From positions 47,769-71,051 of the forward strand of contig NW_014577090.1 in NCBI RefSeq assembly GCF_000485595.1: DNA of 23,283 bases. Reading direction: 5' to 3'. Shown here in pieces: positions 10,131 through 17,460 of this stretch (position 1 is its first letter; every line of letters begins with the position of its first letter). Both the position numbers and the translations under genes were made by a program. The notes under the pieces were generated by a model. The model saw only the letters and a list, made by a program, of their open reading frames with translations. It searched no databases and was not told where the DNA came from. The stretch is from Priapulus caudatus. Taxonomy: Eukaryota; Priapulida; Priapulimorpha; Priapulimorphida; Priapulidae.

Positions 10131-10187
10131 GTGTTCGGTCACTGCTCGTTCCTGATGGAGGAGGAGGAGCGCTCGGTCGAGCGCATC
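10131..10187 (+). CDS. DCP2: DCP2 exon 3, 5' part
   Basis: Immediately after the last minisatellite acceptor, the phase-0 frame reads VFGHCSFLMEEEERSVERI. This matches the end of the Dcp2 N-terminal domain, where family members have a VF-HC-FL block before the hinge and the conserved LDEW-EYKM-VPTYGAI segment. The frame continues LDEWR and then breaks. The intact continuation LDEWREYKMAVPTYGAI is found at 15701, which is where the first 19 codons of this exon should join. Confidence 0.85.
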
Positions 10188-10790
10188 CTCGACGAGTGGC
10201 GCGGCAGTACAAAGTATGGCCGTGCCGACGTACGGCGCCATCAGTGCCTCGACACCGCCAATGGAGAGCGTGTGCCTGCTCGTGCAGGGTATCTGCGTCG
10301 CAAGGTCAGCTGGGGAGCTTACCCGAACGGGCAATCGTGACACGAGGATAGGAGTCGGCGACGCCGCGTGCGCGTGCGCCTGCGAGGTGCTCGAGGAGAC
10401 CGGCTTCGACCGTCGAGCGTCCCAGTCAACGGACGACGTACTATGTCGATGTACGCCACTCAACTGGCCTAGACGATCCCGGCGCTGCCTACATTCACGG
10501 GCGTGTCGCTCGACGCCGAGTTTGCGCCAGCGGCAACGCGCAACGAGATTCGCTAGCGCGCTCCAGTGGTTCGCCATCGCCGACCTTGCCGCGCACAAGA
10601 AAGACACGCGCGGCGGCGGCGTCCTGCGGCGGCGGAGTCGGTCTCAATCCGAAACTCGTTCTTCATGCTGATCCCCTTTCGTGAAGCCGCTGCGCGGGGA
10701 GCGATACTTTCGAAACCAGCTCGGAGCTTGGGAAGCCGTGGGGGCAGAGGAGCGGCGGCGCGGGAGAGTGGAGGAATGATAGTTGGCAAA
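10188..10790 (+). pseudogene. DCP2: Corrupted copy of the DCP2 Nudix exon (unit A)
   Basis: The sequence aligns to 15701-16190 throughout but contains many single-base and short insertions, so the reading frame shifts repeatedly. Recognisable fragments in different frames include VPTYGAI, VSWG, CEVLEETGFD, ASALQWFAIADLAAHKK and FFMLIPFREA. The errors are mostly small indels rather than synonymous or missense changes, and they continue into the flanking intron. That pattern fits raw long-read sequence better than natural pseudogene decay. It should not be annotated as a separate gene. Confidence 0.8.
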
Positions 10791-11007
10791 TCTTGTCGGT
10801 TTGGTGGATTCTTCTCTGTATTTCCTGAATGTGAGCGAGTAAATCATGAATTGCGCAGTCATTTCGGTTGGTTTATTAGTAACTCGTAATATCTGTGGTT
10901 CCTGTGCCGTGCCGGTTCGTGTGCGTTGCCATAATGTAGGCTGTTGTAAAGCGACCGTGCATTGGTGTCTTGACTATATCTGAGTGTGGGGAGTGTTAGT
11001 GGTAACC

Positions 11008-11057
<50 letters not shown>
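11008..11057. repeat. TA microsatellite in intron 3 (unit A)
   Basis: A (TA)n tract of about 50 bp is the counterpart of 16442-16470 in unit B; the lengths differ, which could be error or allele difference. The foldback element that follows in unit B is present here in corrupted form at about 11066-11238. Confidence 0.85.
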
Positions 11058-11061
<4 letters not shown>

Positions 11062-11275
11062 TCATCAGGGAAAAAATTTCCTTTTTTTTTTCACAGGAGC
11101 TCTTTTTCATGTTGATGAGAAAAATAAGCTCTCGTCAAAATTTTTTACACAGGAGCCTATTTTTGAGGCCTCACGAATGCGATTTCGAGTTTTTGAAGAG
11201 CGAATCAGCTCATCGCTCCCTGTGTATTTTTTACCCTGATATATAATAATATATATTATATGTCTGTGCGTACAG

Positions 11276-12018
11276 GCGGGGCGAGACAGCAGACGGGCAG
11301 GCAGCCGCAAGCCCCCACACTGGATGACACGGACAGACAGAAGCAGAAGCCAAGAGAGCAGTATTTTCGCCTCAGCCAGGATTCAGACATGCACTCAGCG
11401 ATCCCAGCACTCCTGCATGGTGAGTAAAGCCTGACGTGTGAGAGCGTGTTGGTTTTGCGTCACTCGGAGATAGGCTAGCTGATAGTTACACAAAAATGGA
11501 TTGCATCACATGGTTATGTATAGTTGTTAAGGTATAGTGTATTAAACTGGCTTGTGGCGCCTTGGTGTTTTCAGAAACAAATTTGTCTTAAAATTAGCCT
11601 TAACGTGAAACCATTTTTCTAGCTGCACTCTACATTACCTAGCATATAAGAGAGAGCCTTGCGTTAACTTAATACCATGTCTCTTTCAACGTGATCTACG
11701 AGAAAAAGTCGACGTTTGCTACAACCTTAAGACTTATTTTTGTATCTGACATATGGGCCGCAGCTTAATGGAGACAGGTGTGAGGCGGGCGGGGGTCGAC
11801 GTTTGAGGGGGTCGGCAGAGGTCAAATGTGCTTCGCGAGGCGCTGTGCATCGTTGGGACGTTGTGCTTTCCACAGGAACGCACGTCACACCGCCTCCTAC
11901 CCCGCAAGCCAGGGGGCGGGCGACGCGCTCGGCACCCGGGAGAGGACAACGAGAGCATCAAGGGCACAAGGAGGACCGGCTCTGCTCTGCCGTCAGCGCG
12001 ACGAAACAGAAGAAGGAG
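11276..12018 (+). pseudogene. DCP2: Corrupted copies of DCP2 exons 4 and 5 (unit A)
   Basis: Exon 4 (11276-11419) and exon 5 (11876-12018) keep their flanking acceptor and donor signals (TACAG/GTGAGT and CACAG/GTGAGC). They carry insertions relative to the clean copies at 16648-16777 and 17214-17349, being about 14 and 7 bases longer. The frame is lost in both. The apparent intron after exon 5 is only 28 nt here, against roughly 190 nt in unit B, which indicates a sequence join near 12019-12046. Confidence 0.72.
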
Positions 12019-12046
12019 GTGAGCGGAAATCGCGAAGTCCCTGCAG

Positions 12047-12187
12047 CAGCAGTTCCGCGACGAGAGGCCGACGACGACGAAGCAGCGGGCCGGGGACGGG
12101 GCTCCGAACTTTCGCTCGCACGCGTGGGACAACTTCAGTCTCGACCGAACCAGCCTGATGGCCTGCCTGCAGTTAGGTCCGGTGTGA
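12047..12187 (+). CDS. DCP2: DCP2 terminal coding exon
   Basis: Acceptor CCCTGCAG ends at 12046, and the phase required after exon 5 is exactly the frame that runs QQFRDERPTTTKQ to FRSHAWDNFSLDRTSL, then MACLQLGPV and TGA at 12185-12187. The aromatic AWDNFSLD block would be a plausible conserved C-terminal motif, but I could not match it firmly to a known Dcp2 motif. The sequence appears clean from here on. With the other exons it completes a 408-residue protein, close to vertebrate DCP2 length. The counterpart in unit B (about 17538-17670) is frameshifted. Confidence 0.55.
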   Translation, partial: QQFRDERPTTTKQRAGDGAPNFRSHAWDNFSLDRTSLMACLQLGPV

Positions 12188-14180
12188 CGAGGCGCGCAGC
12201 GGCGGAGCGGACGCCGGACCCCCGCGCCGTCGCCCGCGGCAACGACGCGCGGCCATCGATGTGTCGGTCAACCCTCCAGCCAGCAGGACAGTGGGCGACG
12301 ACCGGGGTGTGCTTACGAGAGACAGGAGGAAGAGAGGGGGGGGGGTTGACGCAGCGTGTGTGTTACCGACTCGACGTTTTGTGTCGGTCACGGACTATTG
12401 CGGCACACCAATACACCGTCGCGAGTGTTGGTCGCGCGGGGCGGCATCACTTGATGTTTCGTGTAGGTGAGGAGGGGTGGATACAAGCGTTACTCGGTTG
12501 CTCATCTCCCGTTCTTATGCAATCGCTTGTGACGTGAGAGAGGAGGACTCGGGCGTTGTTTCCATCGGTCGGTACGGAGGAACTCAGCAGCCGGGGTGAT
12601 CGCGCGCCGCCGCGTTTCGCGAAAGCTCGACGCCGTACGAAGGCTGTAAATCGCACCGAGCGAGCCGGAGAGAATTACAGATATTTTAATACGTTATTTT
12701 TCGTGTTCGCAGCTGTCTTTGGATATGAATACTTGTTGCCCCTTTTTACCACATTTAGATGTAGAGGTTAGCAGATGTCGATTGCAATTATATACCCCTT
12801 ATTAGCACGGGTGGCTGTCACCTAAGCTGACTCATCTACTTAACACGTGCAGAGACGTAGGGGATTGATATAGGTAGACAGAACAGACCTTTACACTGTT
12901 TTAACTAATGCCACAGAGTCACCAGACCGTCACGAGCCATTTCTGTATGCATGCTCAAACAATTTCGAAATCGCTTAAGAAAACTCACGATTCTCGGGAC
13001 AGACTGCATTGAAAACACACTGTTGAAATCTCGTATCATCGTTTTGTCGATTATGGAGGATAATTCTAATGAGGTTAAAGCCTAATATTGTCAGATATGT
13101 GGAAGCCTTTCTTGTTTGGATATGATCTTTGGACGTTGAGAAGTGTGGCTAGTAATTGCGAAACATGTTTTATGCAGAGCTGATAATGACTTGTTATTAA
13201 TCATTAATAAAATAAACCACAGAAGATGCATTTTTAGAACACGTTATTTGATCCTTATATTGCACCATAAATATCAGTACAAGACCATAATTTATCATTT
13301 ACGGTGATTTGCGTAATGAACTGCCGACTCGCACGTTCGTACTGTACACGTAGTCAGAGTTTAGTACTGGTGATTTATCTCCTAATTACTGCTGTTTCAC
13401 TTTATTGTTTTATTGTTCGCTTAAAAGTGGCTTCGTATGTGAAAGATGCAGCGTGCTTATGCCCCGAAACTTTTCTACACGTACCTGTTAGTACCGTGAA
13501 TTTCACATTTAATATATGCCATTACGATCTTGCTAATTTATTGTTGCAAGTAGAAACCAGAAATTAATAGCTAACAAACGAAGACGCGCTGACTGTGCGG
13601 GCATGTACATATATGTATATATATATATACCCTTTGCCTTTTTCGCTTGTTGCAGAAATTGCTGGAACTTTTACGAGATATGAATATGTACAAAAACGTT
13701 TGAAATGTCCAAACTGCTATAGCAAAGATGCGGCAGCTGATCGGCTATTATCAGCACAGACAATCATTACGTTTGAAATACAATTCTGTATATGTATACA
13801 TATATATATATTATATTCCTAGTGGAGTGGTAGTTATATTATTTATACACTAATTTACAGTTCTAGGTCATTTAAGACTTGCATCTTAAAGCAAAAATAG
13901 ATGTACCTAATACTAATATTAATAACCACCTGGAAATATTGAAAACGCCGCGTTTCCCTTTCGCATAACACAGTACTGACTCAAACCACTGAACAAATCC
14001 TGATCAGAAACAAACGCACGACTCCGGATCGCTGTTCCAACAAGCCATGTCCTTGAGGTTCGTGACGACAAATACGAGACACACGTGATCGCACGCGAGC
14101 GTAAGTGCACCCGCTGAAAATCTACCGAGAATACTCAGATCGCATTTATCTTCCCAGCTCATCGCCACGCTTACGCGGCG
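12188..14180. other. DCP2 3' flank and intergenic DNA (unit A)
   Basis: No gene was recognised. The first ~500 bp is GC-rich and probably includes DCP2 3' untranslated sequence; the remainder is AT-rich. Overlapping AATAAA words at 13206-13216 are possible polyadenylation signals about 1 kb past the DCP2 stop. Unit B repeats this interval at about 17670-19766 with frequent short insertions. Confidence 0.5.
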
Positions 14181-14367
14181 TGACGTCATCAATTATTGTC
14201 TTATATAGTGACGTCATCGAGGCCGTCTTAGCCGTTTGCCGTCACTTGACCCACACCGTGTGACGTCATCCACGCGTCTCTTCCACTGTGACGTCATCCA
14301 TCAGTTTAAAGTCACCTATCATTCTAGTTCACTGCATGACGTCATACATCGCTCTCCTGTGACGTCA
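14181..14367. promoter_or_regulatory. Cluster of six perfect CRE palindromes
   Basis: TGACGTCA occurs at 14181-14188, 14209-14216, 14261-14268, 14289-14296, 14337-14344 and 14360-14367, six full CREB/ATF sites in 187 bp. The first four are in GTGACGTCATC context. The segment is CpG-containing and followed by an E2F-like TTTCCCGCC at 14451-14459. No coding start was recognised nearby. In unit B only the second site (19792-19799 region) is kept perfectly; the others carry indels or substitutions. Confidence 0.75.
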
Positions 14368-14450
14368 TTTTGGTGTTCCCAGGACGTTCCGTGAGTTGCG
14401 TGTAGGTTGCACGCCCGCGTCCGTGAATCTTCCGCTATGAGCGTGCGGGT

Positions 14451-14510
14451 TTTCCCGCCAGTCTCTCAATCAACTATTTACACGTTACGATTCTGCAGCG
14501 CCACCTGGCG
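14451..14510. promoter_or_regulatory. E2F-like and CTCF-like motifs
   Basis: TTTCCCGCC at 14451-14459 matches the E2F consensus. CGCCACCTGGCG at 14499-14510 matches the reverse-oriented CTCF core at all but one of the positions compared and also contains an E-box-like CACCTG. These are short motif matches within a GC-rich stretch and have not been tested statistically. Confidence 0.3.
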
Positions 14511-14843
14511 TCCGATTATCCAAGGTGCGCATGCATCGCACCCTGCTGTTGCACTGCCGACACTTGCATGACATTTGACGGCACTTGGTGGCCGTTGTGG
14601 TGATGTTGGTGGTCCACGACTTGCTGCAAGGAAGTAGACAGACAAGTGACCAACTTGTAAAAGTGATGACAAAATTTGCGCTCACGAATACGAACACGTA
14701 ATGATTATAATTGTAATGTTAAATTATTTTTGACGTCTTCTTAAAAGAAGAAGTGATTGTTTGCGTGCGCACACGCCCGCGGACGTATATCTATAGAGAT
14801 ATTACCGTATGCTCAGGATGTTTTCGCGTGCGTGCACGTGGCC

Positions 14844-14848
14844 GTGTG

Positions 14849-14892
<44 letters not shown>

Positions 14893-14910
14893 TCCGTGCG
14901 TCCGTCTGTG
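14844..14910. repeat. GT / GTGC microsatellite
   Basis: A (GT)n tract passes into (GCGT)n and then GCGTCC units. In unit B the same place (about 20450-20475) has only a few GTGC/GTCC units, so the tract was lost or collapsed in that copy. Open frames through it are artefacts. Confidence 0.9.
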
Positions 14911-15197
14911 TATCAGATTTAATCGTGTCAGTGAATTGACTTGCGCTGAGCGCAAAAAATTGATTTCCACCGACTTTGCTCGAGTTTTGGGACCTATTTG
15001 TTTTCGTATTCAACGTCCGATTGCCTCCATTTTCATTAGCTTTGTTTTAATTTAATTTATCAAGTATTTTTTATATGGTGATATAATCCAATTGTCAATC
15101 AATTTCTGCCCGTGTCCCCTTACACTACACCTTTATAACAAATAAAATATTTAGTATCATGCGTTTTATATTCGCGTTGTCACAGTTTAACTTGGCA

Positions 15198-15384
15198 TCA
15201 CAGCGCGTTTGGATTTTCTACAAAGCGATTCATCATTCTTTTTTTTACCTGCTTCGTTATCTCGTCTCTCTTCTTGTTCGTTTTACGCTCCTTGGCTCTA
15301 CGATTCTGGAACCAGATCTTCACTTGTCTTTCTGACAGCTGAAGCAACTGCGCCAATTCCGACTTTCGTCTGATAGTTATGTAT
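15198..15384 (-). CDS. CDX: CDX/caudal homeobox gene, last coding exon
   Basis: ParaHox transcription factor of the caudal/CDX family, nuclear, binding AT-rich DNA through its homeodomain. On the minus strand, acceptor TTACCTTGCAG precedes the exon, which starts inside the Arg codon equivalent to homeodomain residue 24. It runs [20 protein letters not shown], then [14 protein letters not shown], covering residues 24-60 with helix 2 and the recognition helix (W48, F49, Q50, N51). The YITIRRK-ELA and [19 protein letters not shown] blocks are diagnostic of CDX and differ from GSX, PDX and Hox proteins. A basic tail of about 25 residues ends NPNAL and a stop at 15198-15200. The exon with homeodomain residues 1-23 lies upstream on this strand, beyond the part I could identify. 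Confidence 0.9.
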
Positions 15385-15700
15385 CTGCAAGGTAAATGCA
15401 TACATATTTGTGTGTGCGTTGGGGTGCGCATGTGATTGTGCGTGCGCACGCACAACGTCTGACACGAATGCGGTTAAGTTAATTTGATACTTTTAAATTA
15501 GTTTAAATTTTAAAAGAAGGAGGAATTTCGCGACTCGGCGGAGAAATAAAGATTGAGGGGCGCAGTCAATATGCATAGTACGATGTTGTGGGCGCGAGGG
15601 CTTTATGGGTGGCGACCTAAAGATTCACACTTATTCTAGGGTTAGTTACATTTATTAGGTGTTAATTTTCTGTTTCTCGGAAATCTATGGGGCATCACCA

Positions 15701-16190
15701 CTCGACGAGTGGCGCGAGTACAAGATGGCCGTGCCGACGTACGGCGCCATCATGCTCGACACCGCCATGGAGAGCGTGCTGCTCGTGCAGGGCTTCTGGT
15801 CGAAGGTCAGCTGGGGCTTCCCGAAGGGCAAGGTGAACGAGGAGGAGTCGGCGACGCGGTGCGCGGCGCGCGAGGTGCTCGAGGAGACCGGCTTCGACGT
15901 CGACGCGCTCATCAACGACGACGACTATGTCGAGTACGCACTCAACGGCCAGACGATCCGGCTCTACATCGTCACGGGCGTGCCGCTCGACGCCGAGTTT
16001 GCGCCGCGCACGCGCAACGAGATCCGCGCGCTCCAGTGGTTCGCCATCGCCGACCTTCCCGCGCACAAGAAAGACACGGCGGCGGCGCGCGGCGCCGGCG
16101 GCGGAGTCGGTCTCAATCCGAACTCGTTCTTCATGGTGATCCCCTTCGTGAAGCCGCTGCGGCGGTGGATCTCGAACCAGCTCGGGAAAG
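15701..16190 (+). CDS. DCP2: DCP2 exon 3, Nudix hydrolase domain (intact copy)
   Basis: The frame opens abruptly at LDEWREYKMAVPTYGAI, the hinge and start of the Nudix domain. It continues through VSWGFPKGKVNEEE and a complete Nudix box G-x5-E-x7-REVLEETGF (15827-15895), whose paired glutamates coordinate the catalytic metal. The box B region follows, with ALQWFAIADLPAHKKDT, and then GLNPNSFFMVIPFVKPLRRW, the conserved end of the domain. Donor GTGGGC follows at 16191, with one base of a Gly codon left over. Upstream of 15701 the frame enters unrelated sequence (GASP), so the first 19 codons of the exon are missing here and are found at 10131-10187. No catalytic residue is missing. Confidence 0.95.
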
Positions 16191-16438
16191 GTGGGCGGCG
16201 GCAGAGGGCGGGGGCAGGGAGTGGAGGAATGATAGTGGCAAATTTGGTCGGTTGGTGGTTTTTCCTGTATTCCTGAATGTGAGAGTAACTCTAGCATTGC
16301 CGCAATCATTCGGTGGGTTTATTAGTAACCCTCGTATATCTGTGTTCACGTGCGTGCGCGTTCGTGCGTGCATAAGTGGCTGTTGTAAAAGCACGTGCAT
16401 TGTGTTTGACTATATCTGAGTGTGGGGAGTGTGAGTGT

Positions 16439-16441
<3 letters not shown>

Positions 16442-16470
<29 letters not shown>
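16442..16470. repeat. TA microsatellite in DCP2 intron 3
   Basis: An uninterrupted (TA)n tract lies immediately before the foldback element; a second short (TA)n run follows the element at 16617-16630. Confidence 0.9.
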
Positions 16471-16477
<7 letters not shown>

Positions 16478-16616
16478 CAGGGAAAACAAATTTTTTTTTC
16501 ACGGGAGCTCTTTTTCAAGTCTGTGGAAAAAAAAGCTCTCGTCAAAATTTTTTGTCAAGCGATTTCGGAGGTTTGAAGAGCGAATCGCTCATCGCTCCCG
16601 TGTATTTTTTACCCTG
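16478..16616. mobile_element. Small foldback MITE in DCP2 intron 3
   Basis: Left end CAGGG then an A/T-rich run then CACGGGAGC (to about 16507) is mirrored by GCTCCCGTG then an A/T run then CCCTG (about 16594-16616). The element is flanked by AT-repeat sequence on both sides, which would fit insertion at TA. The interior also contains AGCTCTTTTT / AAAAAGCTCTC and GAGCGAATCGCTC inverted words. It is about 139 bp and non-coding. The superfamily is uncertain because TA duplications cannot be told from the surrounding microsatellite. Confidence 0.65.
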
Positions 16617-16647
16617 ATATATATATATATCTCGTCTGTGCGTACAG

Positions 16648-16777
16648 GCGGGGACGGACAGCAGACGGGCAGGCAGCGAAGCCGCACACTGGATGACACG
16701 GACAGACAGAAGCAGAAGCAGAGGCAGTATTTCGCTCAGCAGAATCAGAATGCACTCAACGAATCCCAGACCCTGAG
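16648..16777 (+). CDS. DCP2: DCP2 exon 4 (intact copy)
   Basis: Acceptor GCGTACAG ends at 16647 and donor GTGAGT starts at 16778. The one base left from exon 3 completes a Gly codon, and the frame reads GDGQQTGRQRSRTLDDTD, then RQKQKQRQYFAQQ and NQNALNESQTLR. It is a polar Gln/Arg-rich segment following the Nudix domain, as in the disordered C-terminal part of metazoan DCP2. Two bases remain for the next exon. Function cannot be assigned to individual residues. Confidence 0.75.
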
Positions 16778-17213
16778 GTGAGTAAAGCCTGACGTGTTGA
16801 GAGGTTGTGGCTTTTGGTCACTCGGAGATAGGCTAGTGATAGTTACACCAAAAATGATTGCATCACCATGTGTTATGCTACTAGTGTTAAGGTATAAGTT
16901 ATAACTGGCTTGGCGCCTGGTGTCAGAAACAAAATTTGTCTTAAAATTAGCCTTAACGTGAACCATTTTTCGTAGACTGCACCTCTACATACTGCATATA
17001 AGAGATACTGCGTGTAACTTTATCATGTCTCTCTCAACGGTCTACGAGAAAAAGTCGACGTTTGCACTAACCTTAAGACTTATTTTGTATCTGACAATGG
17101 GCCGCAGCTTATGGAGACAGGGTGAGGCGGGCGGGGGTCGAGTTTGAGGGGGTCGGCAAAGGTCAAATGTGCTTCGCGAGCCGCTCGTGATCGTTTGATC
17201 GTTGTGCTTTCAG

Positions 17214-17349
17214 GAACGCACGTCACACCGCCTCCTCCCCCCGCAGCCGGGGGCGGGGCACGCGCGGCACCCGGGAGAGGCACGAGAGCATCAAGGAGCA
17301 CAAGGAGGACCGCTGCTCTCCCGTCAGCGCGACGAAACAGAAGAAGGAG
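17214..17349 (+). CDS. DCP2: DCP2 exon 5 (intact copy)
   Basis: Acceptor GTGCTTTCAG ends at 17213 and donor GTGAGC starts at 17350. In the only frame compatible with exon 4 the product is RNARHTASSPRSRGRGTRGT, then RERHESIKEHKEDRCSPVSA and TKQKKE, and it ends in phase 0. The segment is Arg/Lys-rich and without known motifs. Support comes from phase consistency on both sides, splice signals conserved in both units, and the absence of a stop codon. If the donor were ignored, the frame would run into the GA repeat and stop soon after. Confidence 0.6.
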
Positions 17350-17374
17350 GTGAGCCGGGACTCCGCGGCAGGAG

Positions 17375-17460
17375 GAGGGAGCGCGGAGGAGAGGAGGAGG
17401 AGGAGGGGAGGAGGAGGAGGAGGAGGAGGAGGAGAGAGGAGGAGGAGGAGGAGGAGAGGA
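17375..17460. repeat. GGA/GAA purine-rich microsatellite in DCP2 intron 5
   Basis: A long (GGA)n-type purine tract, almost pure G and A on the plus strand, follows exon 5. It is absent from unit A, where exon 5 and the next acceptor are only 28 nt apart. The tract is a likely break point in short-read assembly and marks the end of the clean copy. Confidence 0.85.

Noticed and set aside
10062-10607. 181-codon minus-strand open frame across the minisatellite and corrupted Nudix exon
   Set aside because: Opposite strand of unreliable GC-rich sequence with no recognisable domain.
11740-12537. 265-codon plus-strand open frame, the longest in the window
   Set aside because: It lies in GC-rich sequence, crosses the corrupted exon 5, its splice sites and the true terminal exon in another frame, and yields Arg/Gly-rich sequence with no domain.
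13595-13822. Open frame with an EIAGTFTRYEYVQKRLKCPNC segment after a CTTGTTGCAG acceptor-like site
   Set aside because: Short, flanked by TA repeats, no recognised family, and the corresponding sequence in unit B does not preserve the frame, though unit B is too noisy to decide.
15695-16309. 204-codon minus-strand open frame opposite the Nudix exon
   Set aside because: It is an antisense shadow of a GC-rich coding exon; its Arg/His/Leu-rich product has no family resemblance, while the plus strand gives a complete Nudix domain.
15709-16419. 236-codon open frame overlapping the Nudix exon in another frame
   Set aside because: Out-of-frame shadow, arginine-rich and without motifs.
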